A stretch of 64,000 bases of DNA from Camellia lanceoleosa (lineage: Eukaryota; Streptophyta; Magnoliopsida; Ericales; Theaceae): positions 81,275,347 through 81,339,346 of the forward strand of contig CM045770.1 of NCBI GenBank assembly GCA_025200525.1, written 5' to 3'. Positions within the stretch are counted from its first letter, which is position 1, and every line of letters begins with the position of its first letter. Below, piece by piece: positions 24,001 to 36,269 of the stretch. Position numbers and translations under genes: made by a program. The notes under the pieces were generated by a model. It had not been told where the DNA came from. It was given only the letters and a program-made list of their open reading frames with translations, and did not search any database.

Positions 24001-27000
24001 GAACATGTCAAAATGATACTAAAACATGCATGGAAGGAAGCCAAAACAAGCTAGCATGAAGGGCATGAGACATAATGCATACAAGGCAAACAAAGTGGAT
24101 TACACTACACCTATTAAGACCAAGCATGGAATGACTTAACCAACGAAAATCAGAGTTATATCATGGCATAATAACCCCAAATACACACTGAAATAATAGC
24201 TCACAAGCTTAGGCATAAAGGCATACACAATGGTTCATGTTAAGACATAAAGGGGGAAACCCTCCAACGCATTGAATGAGTGACAAATGTGAATGCGTGG
24301 CCATGAAACATGGACTGAAATCACATAATAAATGATTCCAAATCATTAAAATAGTCCAAGTAAAGCATGCTAGTGGACTCAATACACAAAGCTAACAAGC
24401 TAGATTGAACCATAGCTATACAAAGCAAGTCATGCATGGCCAAAACAACCAAAATTAGAGCTAGATCATGCTAAAACATGGACAAAAGCTTCTTAGAGTT
24501 AAGCCAAAAGCATGCTAGAATGACATGTTACAACATGATGCATGTTAGGCTATTTCATGGAATTGCACCACAAGTGCAAAGAGCATGCAAAGGCTAACCA
24601 AACCAAACTCTAATAGAGGTATGATATGGTAAAACAAGCCCAAAAACATGCTGAAATGGAAAGAAAACAAGCTAGAATGACATGCTACTTCATGAAGCAT
24701 ACAAAGCTAGTTTGTGTGATTTACACTACAAGTGTATGGACCATGCACGGAGTGACCAAGCCAAGCAAAAATAGTGGTATGCCTCAGCAAAATGACCACA
24801 AATACTAGCTAAGAACAAGCTAACACAAGCTTATCAAAGGTGCTCAAACATGAGGCATATGAAGCTAGTAAACACAATACAAGGAGAGGGGATGACCCTC
24901 TCTTATTTAGGACACCAAAACCACCTTTCCACCACTGAAAATCCTTTGGATTTCAATGGTAGAAAGGTCATGCAAAGGATTCAACAAGAGCCTAAAGGGA
25001 TGGCTCAAAACAAGGCCTAAGAGGGGGTAAATCACCCCAAACGAAAAAAGTAACCTTAAACAACTATTTTAAGTATGCAAAAATAGAACTTTTTATAGTT
25101 AAGAGTTAAGCTTAAAAATGTATGCAAGAAGGGTTAAAAGCTTAAGCAAGAAAGGGGAATTTAAAGGTCAAATGGTCACCCTTGAAGACCTCTTTTACAA
25201 CTGCAACTCCAGCAAGTTCTTTGCGCTTAAACCAGTCCAAGAACACCAAAAGCAACCCCTTAGCACCTCAGCAACCAAAGGAAGGTGTTTGAGTGTGTGT
25301 TTGTGTATTAAACTAAGACAAAATAACACTTTAAGGCACAAAAATGAAGCAAAGAAGGAAGTATAGATACAAGACTATATCTAACTCTCAACCCTCAAAT
25401 TTCTGAACCTAGAGGAGGGAAGAGAAGCCTTCCTCTTATAGAAACTAAAAGGCAAAGTTTCTTGGAGAAGCTAAGCCTTCAACAAATCCCTCCATACACG
25501 TCTATGGAGGATAGCCCAGATGCCCTCCAGCTGTGCCAATTGGAGGAAAATATCTTTAAAAAGGTGCCAAAAAGCAGCCGACCACCTGAAGTGGTCGACC
25601 TGCTATTGAAAGTGGTTGGCCAACCACTTCAAGTGGTCTTCCAAGACACAAACTGGTCAGCCATGGTGGGAGAGAGTCCAAGGCATGAAAGAAAGCTAGT
25701 AGTGTGGTGGCTAACCAGAAAATATGGCCCAAAGACCAAGCAAGCCAGTTATCCAACCAGAAAATTGGCTGGCAGAAGGAAAAGTGCTTTCCAAGGAGAA
25801 AAAGTAGTCTCCCACCCTTGTACCACCTTCCAAACAAGGAAAACAAGGTTTGTACCAAAAACAAACCAAAACGGGGTCAAGACGTGAGATCGGGAGGCAA
25901 AACACACGACCGAAAGCCCCGAAAACTAGTTGATGAGCACCAAAAGTGGTATGCAACCACAAAAGTGGTCTCTCGGACCACAATGTTCCTCTAAGCAGAG
26001 GCAACAAGGTGTGGTTCAAAAACCACGTCAAACGGAGAACGTTAAGCAGTCCCGAGACAAGGTGCGCGGCCAAAGACTCCAAAAATCAGAAACTAGTCTC
26101 CAAATGGAAAAAGTGGCCTACGACCACAAAAAGTGGTCTACGACCACAAAGAGATGGTCTACAAGACCTCTCCCTCCCTCCGGGAAGAGAAAACAAGATT
26201 TGGTCCACAAACCGAGCCGAAGCATAAAAGAGTTCAGAGGCCCGGAGGCAAGGCTCTCAGCCAAAACTCCAGAGACTCGAAACGGGCACAGCATGCACCA
26301 TCACCGAGCGCTCAATCGATGACGTCTGAGTCTTAAGGTCGGTCAAAAATGGAATGTCTACATATTGTGAGTACAAAACCTACTTCCCTTGACTTATGTT
26401 TAATTCGTTGTTTTTATTTATTTATTTGATGTTGGTTGGATTTTGTATTTGTATGTAGATGATAGATTGATTTTAATTATTTTGATTAGTTGTGTATGCC
26501 ATGTTTAGGGTTTTTATATGGATTTATTTTATGGTTGTAATCGCACTCATGGATATATGAAATTAAAATAAACTTGGAACCCATAGATAAATTTCTTATA
26601 CTCCACCATGACTCCATGGATTGTTGTTTTATTTGAATGATGGTGAGAAAGAGTGTATAAGAAAAAAGGGTGAGGATTATGAGATTTATTTGAATGCCTT
26701 AGGCTTGGCATTGTTATGTTTGTTCTCATGAGTAGATGAGAGATTGTGTATATATATATATTGTTGCCTCGTTTTCATGAGTAGACGAGTGCTTTGATTT
26801 ACGCACGTACGTATATGCTAACCATCCGAGGAGTGTGGGTCAAACTTGGGACGATATCCCCGTGCAAGTTTGGCTTCGGAGCGGTGTTAGGTATACGGGA
26901 GGCACATGGGATATATGTGTAGGCCGAAAGTGAAGGGCCGAAGTGGTGGAGTTAAGGTACAAAGAATTAAATATGAGTTTATTATTACAGTGTGAATTGT

Positions 27001-28334
27001 ATTGATTTTTACATCTTGAAAAATAGTAAAAAACCTCGATAAATTATGAAATTTGAGCAGAGGCATGTATACGTGATTCTAGACAACTTTTGTGTTTTAA
27101 CTTTTTGTTAAAAAGATCTATTAGAACTTGTAATCGGATGATCTTGTTTACAATAGTTTTTATTCATTTTAGCAATGTAGATTTTAGATGTTGTTTTAAC
27201 CCACAAAACGAGCTCATTTTTATTGATTTCTTATAAATTAAAGTAAAACATTATTATGAACATTTTTCGTGTTTTGAACTTTTCTGAAAAAAATCATCTT
27301 AGGGTAGTTTTTTTTTCAGTTTTCAGTTCTAGATTTTTCGATTGAATTTCATCTAGGTTCTTCTATTAATTTTTTCTCTCAACTTATTGAGTTTCTACTA
27401 AATTTGTTCTCATTGCCTTTTAGTAAATTTGATTCTGTATGATTTTTGTTCTTTGAGTTTTGGTCACTTCGAATTATTTAAGTATGCAATAAGGCGTTTT
27501 TATACTTCTTCAGTAATTTACTTATGACTAAATTATACTAACTTTATTTTTATTTATTTTTCTAGAATGGTGGGTCTTACTAACTTTTTATGCACGGCTA
27601 ACCCATCATATTTTTATTTTGTTTATTTTATACTCAATTTATATTTAGTTGTCTACGGGTAAGAAATTAAATGCCACCATATCTCGAGAAACTATCCATT
27701 CGTCTCGGTGCGGGTGGAACTACTTGTCTTGTCCCGTGACAAGAATTAAATATACTTTTGTTTGTGTTTGGTAGATACGTGAGTGTCAAATCTTGTACTC
27801 ATACTAGTATACTTATATACTGACCCGTTTTGTCTCTTCGCAACTCGGGTGCATTCTGTTTGAGCGTAGCCGAGCTTCCTTTGCAGGATTAGTTGGGGCT
27901 ACGGTGGTGACGAGAAATAACTATGATCGTAGGACATGTCTTTTAGACTTCTTTTATTTTTTGGGAGTTTAGGATTGATGTTAGTTTATTTAGTTATTTA
28001 TTTTTTTGACCTTAGTATTTTGACAATTTGACATTATCGGTTATTTTTCAACTTTACATTATTTAAGTTGTTTTGACTAGTTGCTGTTACTTTAATGATC
28101 GAGGTATTGGTTAGTTATGAAATTATGGTGGATGGTTTGATTGGCATTTTGATGGTTTTTATTTTTTATTTTTTATTTTATCTATTGTAATCTTTTGAGG
28201 ATGGAAATTTGCTTAAATCCTTTGGGGACGAGAACGTTTAGATTTTGTTTCACCCCTAGGATTTAGATGATGGAATATTGATTAGGGTTTAGTCCTAATT
28301 TAATATTTAATTGTCCAAATTTTGAGGCGTGACA
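20540..28334 (+). repeat. Element E 5' LTR, split by solo LTR A
   Basis: The pieces 20540-21125 and 26363-28334 together align with 31636-34127 (TATAGCGACCC... to ...GGCGTGACA). The LTR-specific length is about 2.55 kb after removing the 5,237-bp insert and one copy of its duplication. A GAAAA-rich tract (20910-20975) and a GA microsatellite (21003-21025) are longer than in the other copy. Confidence 0.93.
21126..26362 (-). mobile_element. Solo LTR A (5.2 kb), Tat/Ogre-type
   Basis: It starts TGTAGACGCG and ends ATGTCTACA, flanked by perfect TATTG copies (21121-21125 and 26363-26367). The uninterrupted element-E sequence at about 32180 shows the empty site. On the minus strand it begins TGTAGACATTCCATTTTTG, closely matching the LTR of element B (TGTAGACACCCCATTTTTG); the other end also aligns (about 85-90% by eye over 150 bp). 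The minus-strand TATAAGA lies at 25434-25440. There is no internal region, so LTR-LTR recombination removed the element. Long purine-rich ORFs inside (such as 25462-25887) carry no domain. It is about 1.15 kb longer than B's LTR. Confidence 0.92.
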
Positions 28335-28337
28335 GTT

Positions 28338-28349
28338 TGGTATCAGAGT
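28338..28349 (+). promoter_or_regulatory. Element E primer-binding site, initiator tRNA-Met
   Basis: TGGTATCAGAGT starts three bases after the LTR end GCGTGACA. Eleven of twelve bases match the standard site. Confidence 0.9.
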
Positions 28350-28519
28350 ACTAGGTTACCCTAGACTTATGAGAGTTTAAGTGATCCTCGAATTATGGAA
28401 ACATGGGTTAGCTGGTTTAGTTGAGTGGTTGAATTTATTCTTAGTATTTATGAACAAATTTTTGTGTGTTTAACTTGATGGTGATGGCTGGAAGGTATCT
28501 TTAATCTTTTTCAAGAACT

Positions 28520-28861
28520 CATTAGAGTACTTTTTGATACTGGTGCCTCTCATTCTTTCATATCTAGACAGTTTGTAGAAAGAGAACACCTTGTAACTAC
28601 CTCATTGTCTAGACCTATTCGTGTTAAGACCCCTTTAGGAGAGACAGTTATGAGACGTGTAAAGATTTTGAGATTGACTTTTCGGGTAGAGTCTTGTATG
28701 TCGACCTAATTGCGTTAGGGTTTGAGGGGTTTACAATTATTTTAGGTATGGATTGGCTGCGAAAATACTTTGTGACTCTAGATTGTGCTAGAAGGACTGT
28801 AAATATAGATATTCCCGGTATGCCACGGCTTACCCACACTTCTAGCGATGGAGAAGAATAG
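28520..28861 (+). pseudogene. Element E retropepsin (aspartic protease)
   Basis: VLFDTGASHSFISRQFV places the catalytic DTG at about 28536-28544. Further on comes GFEGFTIILGMDWL, the second conserved block of plant gypsy protease (usually ...DVILGMDWL). A frameshift lies between the two blocks near 28690 and a stop at 28859-28861. In the family this enzyme processes the gag-pol precursor. No gag precedes it here. Confidence 0.85.
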
Positions 28862-29880
28862 GTGATGACATGTTTTCTGTGCTCGGTAGAAATCCCTAAG
28901 CAAGATATTAGTGAGGTAGATGTGGTGTGTGAGTTTGAGGATGTATTTCAAGAAATACCTGGACCTCCACCTCGATGGGTAGTAGAATTTCGCATTGACT
29001 CAGTGTTGAAAATTGCACCAATTTCTAAGCACCTAAAGAGCTTGTGGAGATGAAGAAGCAGCTAGAAGAGATGCTTCAAAAAGGGTTCATACGTTCAAGT
29101 AACTCCCCGTGGGGAGCACCTGCAATCTTTGTCTCCAAGAAAAATGGCACACTTCTCATGTGCATAGGTTACAAAGAGGTAAACAAGGTGACTATCAAGA
29201 ACAAGTATCCCCTACCTAGAATTGATGACTTGTTTGATCAGTTGAAGAAGGTAGCCATGTTCTCGCAGTTTGATCTCAGAATGGGTTACCATCAAATGGG
29301 TGTGTTAGAGGAAAGTATACCACTTACTGCTTTTCGGACCCAGTATGGGTTGTACGAATTTCCTATAATGCCTTGTGGTGTGACCAATGCTCCTGCCTAT
29401 TTCATGGACTTGATGAACATAATTTTTCAACCTTATCTAGATAAGTTTGTGATTATCTTCATAGATGATATCCTAGTGTATTCTAAGAATGAGGAAAAGC
29501 ACAGAAAACACTTGAAAGTCGTGTTGCAGACTTTGAGGGAGCAGCAGTTATATGCTAAGTTTAGTAAGTGTCACTTTTGGGAGAAAGAAGTTCGATTTTT
29601 GGGGCATGTTGTGTCCAATCAAGGGATAACGGTAGATCTTGAAAAAGTTGTTGCAGTCAAAGAATGGAAGCAGCCCTCGAACCCTACAGAGGTGAGAAGT
29701 TTTTTAGGACTAGCCGGTTATTACAGGAGATTTATAGAGAAGTTTTCCACTATTGCAGCACTCATGACCAAGTTGACCCGCAAGAATGTGAAGTTCGTAT
29801 GGACAGATGATTGTGAGAGAGCTTTCCAAGAGTTAAAGCAGCAGTTGGCTACAGCATCGGTGTTAACTATACCAGTATAA
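28862..29880 (+). pseudogene. Element E reverse transcriptase
   Basis: 28862-29035 is the linker (VVCEFEDVFQEIPGPPPRWV...) leading to a frameshift and short deletion near 29030. The open piece 29044-29880 (278 codons) has all RT motifs: [48 protein letters not shown], the catalytic [30 protein letters not shown] and [15 protein letters not shown]. It ends early at a stop (ASVLTIPV*). Several residues differ from consensus (PCGVTNAP for PFGLTNAP), as expected of an old copy. Confidence 0.93.
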
Positions 29881-30548
29881 GGGGGAAAGTTAGTAGTGTT
29901 TACTGATATGAGTGGAGTTGAAGATGAGACAACAGAGGTGGGTTGAATTCATCAGTAGTTATGATTTCAAGATCCTTTACCACCAGGGAAAAGGAAATGT
30001 GGTCGCAGATGCACTTAGTCGACAACATGGTGTTATAACGTCTTTGATGATTTAGGAATGGAAGTCCTTGGAGTTAATTTCAACGTATGATATTCAATCA
30101 ATAGAGAATGTCGAGAGGGCATACATTGGTAGTTTGACCATGTAACCGACATTACTGGGTAAAATTCATTAGATGCAGTATTTAGATGGGTTTCTCGTCA
30201 ACAAGCTCGATGACCTTGTAGTGGATTTGATCAATGATTCTCCTACTGATTGGTCTGTAGACTTAGATAGGGGATTGTGATTTAAGGGCAGATTATATGT
30301 ACCTAACATTGTTGAATTGAGAAAAGAGATTATGGATGATGCCCATAGGTCCCGATATACCATTCACCCTGGTGGGACTAAGATGTATCATGACCTGAAG
30401 AGGATATTTTGGTGGGAAGGTATGAAGAAGGACATAGGAGAGTATGTTCCTCGATGTTATGTGTGCCAACAAGTTAAGGCAGAACACCAACGACCGTTTG
30501 GACTTTTGTAGCCTCTCGAGATCCCTACTTGGAAATGAGAGTACATCT
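29881..30548 (+). pseudogene. Element E RNase H remnant and integrase zinc domain
   Basis: After LVVFTDMS (start of RNase H) the sequence jumps within a few codons to [20 protein letters not shown] and [10 protein letters not shown] (end of RNase H). More than 100 residues are therefore deleted, including most catalytic positions. The HHCC zinc module of integrase then appears at 30317-30511 (HRSRYTIHPGGTKMYHDL...CYVCQQVKAEHQ). Several stops lie between. Confidence 0.85.
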
Positions 30549-30550
30549 CT

Positions 30551-31585
30551 ATGGATTTCGTGGATGGATTGCCGCGGTCTAAGCGAGGCAATGAATCTAT
30601 TTGGATGATAGTGGATCGACTCACCAAGTCTGCTTATTTTATTCCTATCAGTGTTCACCGAACTACGGATAAACTGGCTAGGCTATATATTCGGGAGGTG
30701 CGACTTCATGCCGCACCAGTTTCTATAGTTTCAGATCATGATCCGTTGTTTGTGGCAGAGTTTTGGGAGAGTTTTCAACATGCTTTGGGTGCTAGGTTAG
30801 ACTTGAGTATGGCTTATCATCCTCAGACGGATGGGCAAACTGAGCGGGTAAATCAGATCTTGGAAGACATGTTGAGAGCTTGTGTTCTCGATCTTGGTGG
30901 TAGTCTAGAAGAACACTTGCCATTGGTGGAGTTTGCTTATAATAATAGTTATCACTCCAGTATCGGGATGGCACCTTTTAAAGCTTTGTATAGGAGGCCA
31001 TGTCGATCACTTGCTTGTTGGATAGAGGTAGGAGATGCGCTGTTATTAGGGCCAAAGTTGGTGAAAGAGACCACCGAGAAGGTGAACATTATTCAGGAAC
31101 GTATTAAGACTGCACAGAGTCGTCAAAAGAGTTACATTGAGAGAAAACGTAAGGGGGTTGAGTTGAATGTTGGAGATTTTGTGTTTTTGAAGGTCTCGCC
31201 GATGAATGGTATCATGCGGTTCGAAAAGAAGGGAAAGTTAGTACCTAGATTTGTGGGACCATACGAGATCACTGAGAAGATTGGTAATATGGCTTACAAA
31301 TTGGCCTTACCACCTGCTTTAGCTATGATTCACAATGTGTTCTATGTATCTTTATTGCGGAAGTGTGTGCAAGACCCTTCCCAAGTAGTATCACCAGAAG
31401 TGTTGAAGATTAGTGATGATCTAACATATGTGGTGCGACCAGTTATTATTCTAGATTGAGATGTAAAACAGTTGCAGCGCAAGAAAGTGAACTTAGTGAA
31501 AGTGCAATGGAGCGAGGATGAGAATGATATCACTTGGGAATTGGAAGAGAAAATTCGGCGTATGCATCCGAAGCTTTTTGCTTAG
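30551..31585 (+). pseudogene. Element E integrase core and chromodomain-like C-terminus
   Basis: 302 open codons from MDFVDGLPRSKRGNESIWM (first catalytic Asp nearby), VSDHDPLFVAEFWESF (second Asp; consensus SDRDPRF) to AYHPQTDGQTERVNQILEDM (catalytic Glu region). Next come VGDFVFLKVSPMNGIMRF and LVPRFVGPYEITEKIG, the GPY/F module. A TGA at 31457-31459 separates a tail that includes VNLVKVQWSEDENDITWELE, the chromodomain-like segment typical of Tekay/Del elements and thought to steer insertion. It stops at 31583-31585. Confidence 0.92.
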
Positions 31586-31635
31586 TACTCTCTCCTATCA
31601 AATCTTGGGACGGGATTCTTTTGAGGTGTACATAT

Positions 31636-34127
31636 TGTAGCGACCCTAATTTTTCATAGGTCATTATTCATTTATTATTATTTATTATTACTTTATTTTA
31701 TTTTTGGCTTTATTAATTGCATAATTACATGAGAATTTAATGTCTTATTTTGTTAATTTAATGTGTTGTTTAATTTATTTAATGTGATAGTTAATTATAT
31801 ATAATTAATTTGAATATTTATATATTTATATATAAAAAAAATAATATATTTTATATATTGATAAAATATATATCATATTTATGTATGTTATATTTGTATA
31901 ATATAAATATAATAGTAAATTAGGTATAATGTACTATACCTAGGTTTAAACACAAAAGTGAAGTTCCAAGAGGAGAAGCAGCCACAGAGAGGGATTGAAA
32001 GAAAAGAGAAAAAGAAAAAAAAAAAAGGAAAAAGAAAAAGAGGGCTCACAGCAGCAAGCCGTGAGAGAGAAAGAGAGAGAGAGACGGTGGGAAAGAGGAG
32101 AAAAATAAGGGTTAGGGTTTTGTTTCGGTGGCTCCATTAATTCTTCAAATATTTCTTTGATCTTCAAAAAAATATTGTGAGTACAAAACCTATTTCTCTT
32201 GATTTATGTTTAATTCGTTGTTTTTATTTATTTGATGTTGGTTGGATTTTGTATTTGTATGTAAATGATAGATTGATTTTAATTATTTTGATTAGTTGTG
32301 TATACCATGTTTAGGGTTTTTATATGGATTTATTTTATGGGATTAATAACACTAATGGATATATGAAATTAAAATAAACTTGGAACCCATAGATAAATTC
32401 CTTATAATCCACTATGACTCCATGGATTGTTGTTTTAATTGAGTGATGGTGAGAAAGAGTGTATAAGAAAAAAGGGTGAGGATTATGAGATTTATTTGAA
32501 TGTCTTAGGCTTAGAATTGTTATGTTTGTTCTCATGAGTAAATGAGAGATTGTATATATATATTGTTGCCTCATTCTCATAAGAAGACGAGTGCTTTGAT
32601 TACGTGCGTACGTATATGCTAATCACCCGAGGAATTTGTATCAAACTCGGGATAATATCCCCGTGCAAGTTTGGCTTCGGAGCGGTGTTAGGTATACGAG
32701 AGGCACATGTGATATATGTGTAGGCCGGAAGTAAAGGCCGAAGTAGTGGAGTTAAGATACAAAGAATTCAATATTATTGTTATAGTGTGAATCGTATTGA
32801 TTTGTACATCTTGAAAAATAGTATACGACCTAGATAAATTATGAACTTTGAGAAGAGGCATGTATACGTGATTCTAGATAACTTTTGTGTTTTAACTTTT
32901 TATTAAAAAGATCTATTAGAACTTGTAATCGGATAATCTTGTTTACAACAGTTTTTATTCATTTTAGCAATGCAGATTTTAGATGTTGTTTTAACCCATG
33001 AAACAAGCTCATTTTTATTTATTTCATGCAATATGTAGTAAAACATTATTCTGAACACTTTTCGTGTTTTGAACTTTTCCGAAAAAAATCATCTTAGGGA
33101 AGTTTCTTTCAATTTTCAGTTCTAGATTTTTCGATCGAATTTCGTCTAGGTTCTTCTATTAAGTTTTTCTCTCAACCTATTTAGTTTCTACTAAATTTGT
33201 TCCCGATGCCTTTTAGTAAATTTGATTATGTACAACTTTTGTTCTTTGAGTTTTGGTCAATTCGAATTATTTAAGTATGAAACAAGGCATTTTTATACTT
33301 CTTCAATAATTTACTTATGAGTAAATTATACTAACTTTATTTTTATTTATTTTTGTAGAATTGTGGGTCTTACTAACTTTTTATGTAGGGCTGACCCACC
33401 ATATTTTTATTTTTATTTTGTTTATTTTATACTCAATTTATATTTAGTTGTGTATAGGTAAGAAACTAAATGTCACCATATCTCGGAAAACTATCCATTC
33501 GTCTCGGTGTAGGTGGAACTACTTGTCTTGTCCCTTAACAAGAATTAAATGTATTTTTGTTTGTGTCTGGTGGACACGTGGGAGTCAAATCTTGTACTCA
33601 TACCAGTGTACTTGTGTATTGACCAGTTTTGTCTCTTGGCAACTCGGGTGCGTTCTGTTTGAGCGCATCCAAGCTTCCTTTGCAAGATTAGTTGGGGCTA
33701 CGGTGGTAATAAGAAATAATTATGATCTTAGGACATGTCTTTCGGACTTCTTTTATTTTTGGGGAGTTTAGGATTTATATTAGTTTATTTAGTTATTTAT
33801 TTTTTTGACCTTAGTATTTTGATAATTTGACATTGTGAGTTATTTTTCAACTTTACATTATTTAAGTTGTTTTGACTAGTTGTTTTTACTTTAATGATGG
33901 AGGTATTAGTTAGTTATGAAATTATAGTGGATGGTTTGATTGGAGTTTTGATTTTTTTTTTTTTTTTTTTTTTATCCATTTTAATCTTTTGAGGATGAAA
34001 ATTTACTTAAACCCTTTGGAGACGAGAACGTTTGAATTTGTTTCACTCCTAGGATTTGGATGATAGAATATTGATTAGGGTTTAGTCCTAATTTAATATT
34101 TAATTGTCCAAATTTTGGGGCGTAACA
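31636..34127 (+). repeat. Element E 3' LTR
   Basis: 2,492 bp, TGTAGCGACCC...GGCGTAACA, preceded by a purine-rich GGGACGGGATTC tract. It preserves the uninterrupted CAAAAAAATATTGTGAGTAC site where solo LTR A is inserted in the other copy. A poly(T) run lies near 33953-33973. Confidence 0.93.
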
Positions 34128-34132
34128 AGGTC

Positions 34133-34690
34133 CATGCCCACTGAGCAAACGGCCAAGGACTGGAGATTGGGTTCAGATCTGCTGCTAGCTAATGTATCAA
34201 AGGTGCAAACCTTTGACACTTCTCACACCTCCTAACATAGGCTTCAGCATCCTTTTGCATATATGGCCATCAGTACCCCTAGGATATGGCTCTATAGACA
34301 AGTGACCTGCTTCCAGCATGGCTTCCACATACACCTTCATGTATTTCATACAAGAAATCCTCAACTTGGGATGGATGCATACATCTTAGAAGAGGCCCAG
34401 TGAAGGATCTTCTGTAGAGGTGGCCCTCTACTGTCAGGCTAAACCTGGCTGACTTCAATCTGGCCTTATGCACTTCTTTCTTGTCCGCTAGCAGCCTGCC
34501 ATCTTTGAGAAACATCACTATGGCATCCATCCAGCTTGGTCCCATCTCCACACACATTGCTTCATATTCGGTGATCAGTGGTTCCACACTTGGGCTTGAT
34601 AAATAATCAACCATTATTGTCATTATCTCCCATGATTTCATTGCACTAGCCAAGTTAGCCAAGGCATCAGCATGACTATTATCATCTCGA
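34133..34690 (-). pseudogene. Element D integrase N-terminal part
   Basis: The minus strand has LTVEGHLYRRSFTGPLLRC, EVHEGVCGSH-like HHCC zinc-binding sequence (DFLYEIHEGVCGSHAGSRSL) and WPYMQKDAEAYVRRCEKCQR, then FAPLIH and LNPISSPWPFAQWAWT, where element E cuts in. The core resumes at 20534. The open piece is 34279-34662, with a stop after RAIS at 34277-34279. The zinc domain helps integrase bind LTR ends. Confidence 0.9.
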
Positions 34691-35385
34691 CTAACCTACT
34701 GTAGCCAGTAATCCTGGAAAAATGCTAGCAGTCTAACAACCTCTTTGACATAAACTATCATTCGTTCATCTCGGACTGCATACTCGTCCGTTGCCTGATT
34801 CACAATAAGTTGGGAGTCGCAAAAGACTACCACTCCATCGGCTTCCATTGATGCTGCTAACTTTAACCTTGTAATCAGTGCCTCGTATTCTGCTTCATTG
34901 TTTGAGGCCTTGAACCCTAAATGGATAGACTGCTCTAACATTCGCCCATTTGGCGATACTAACACTACTTCTGCCCCGCTCCTTGACAGTTTGAACTTCC
35001 ATAAACAAATAGGCGGAAAGAGTTGCCGATGTAGATGTCGCAAGGCTTTGGTTTCTCTACTTTCTTCTGTTTTGCTGGAGTGGGGTTCTTGGGCCCCCAG
35101 TTGGGTTTCTTTCTGCTGCCCTGGGCATCCCAAGTTGCAGCTTACCGGAGTCCAACGAGGGATCGCACTAGGGGTGAACTCGGCCACAAAGTCGACCAGA
35201 ACCTGGCCCTTAATTATTGTTCTGAGCCTAAACTCCAAGTCATATTGGCCAAACACTACTGCCCATCTGGCTACCCTGCCTGTCAGATCTCCTTGCTACA
35301 ACAGGGGCTTCAAAGGATGCTCAGTTAGCACCAGAATCTTGTGGTTTTGGTAATAGTGATTCAATTTTTTCGAAGCCATCACCAG
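34690..35385 (-). pseudogene. Element D RNase H plus archaeal-type second RNase H
   Basis: Going 5' to 3' on the minus strand: KLNHYYQNHKILVLTEHPLK and VVFGQYDLEFRLR (end of the standard RNase H), then GQVLVDFVAEFTPSA, then a second RNase H-like domain with GAEVVLVSPNGRML, KASNNEAEYEALITRL and VVVFCDSQLIVNQA (Asp/Glu/Asp of RNase HI). This additional domain is the known hallmark of the Tat lineage. A stop near 35296 and one at 34694-34696 break the frame; HADALANLASAMKSW follows. Confidence 0.9.
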
Positions 35386-35444
35386 GGCTAGTCTCAATTT
35401 CTCCAAGGGTTGGTACTTGGTTTCTACAGCTACTAGGGTCTTAC

Positions 35445-36268
35445 TTACATAGTATACCGCCTTTTGTTCTCCTCCTCTTCTCGGATTACTACTGCGCTTA
35501 CTGCGTATTCTGAAACTGCCAAGTATAAGAATAATTCTTCTCTAGGTACTGGATTTGACAGAACTGGAGCTGTTGTCAGGTACTTTTTCAAGTCGGCCAA
35601 GGCGACTTCGCACTCTTCTATCCATAAAAAATCTGCGGCCTTCTTTAACAAACTAAAAAATGGTTTATACTTATTTGAACTTCGGCTAATGAACCTATTG
35701 AGGACTGCTGCCTTGTTGGTCAAAATCTGGACCTGCTTGGCTGACGTCAAGCTCTTTAAGTCAAGAATGGCCTTGATTTGATTTGGGTTTGCCTCAATGC
35801 CCCTTCTGGTGACCAGGTATCCTAAGAACTTACCAGACCCGACTACAAACACACATTTCGAAGCATTGAGTCGGAGCCGATATGTTCTTAAGATATCAAA
35901 AAATGCCTTCAAGTCGGCCAAATGATTTCCAAGTTCTTTGGTCTTCATGACCATATCATCAATGTACACTTCTACTGTCTTGCCAATTAGATGCATGAAC
36001 ATCTTGGTCACTAACCACTGGTAGGTTGCTCCTACATTTTTCAACCCGAAAGGCATCACTCTGTAGCAGTACAGCCCTTTTGGGGTAATGAATGCAGTCT
36101 TCTCCTCGTCAAGAGGATACATTGTTATCTAGTGGTATCCTTTGTAAGCATCCAGGAAGCTCATCCTTCCATGCCCTGAAGTGGCATCCACCAACTGATC
36201 AATTTTGGACAGAGGGAAGCAGTCTTTAGGACAAGCCTTATTCAGGCTGGTGAAGTCCACGCAGACCC
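35445..36268 (-). pseudogene. Element D reverse transcriptase
   Basis: VCVDFTSLNKACPKDCFPL and MSFLDAYKGYH (36122-36268) lead, through one stop, into the 225-codon open piece 35445-36122. That piece has TAFITPKGLYCYRVMPFGLK, the catalytic VYIDDMVMKTKE, RLRLNASKCVF, GKFLGYLVTRRGIEANPNQI and SAVVIREEEENKRR. The N-terminal part of RT and all of protease are missing: the gag-side sequence ...NENEVRGETQRVKKKNGK passes straight into VCVDFT. Confidence 0.93.
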
Positions 36269-36269
36269 T

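Larger units (their letters stand above)
20540..34127 (+). mobile_element. Element E: Ty3/gypsy, Tekay-like, lacking gag
   Basis: LTRs lie at 20540-28334 (inflated by solo LTR A) and 31636-34127, with a perfect AGGTC target duplication (20535-20539 and 34128-34132). The plus strand encodes protease, RT, a remnant of RNase H, integrase and a chromodomain-like tail. Only about 170 bases separate primer site and protease, so gag is gone, and most of RNase H is deleted too. The first LTR starts TA where the second starts TG. It is inserted in the integrase gene of element D. Confidence 0.94.

Noticed and set aside
25462..26336. ORFs of 93-141 codons rich in Lys/Val/Pro on both strands of solo LTR A
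   Set aside because: They overlap on both strands, arise from AAGTGGTCGACCA-type repeats, and have no family features.
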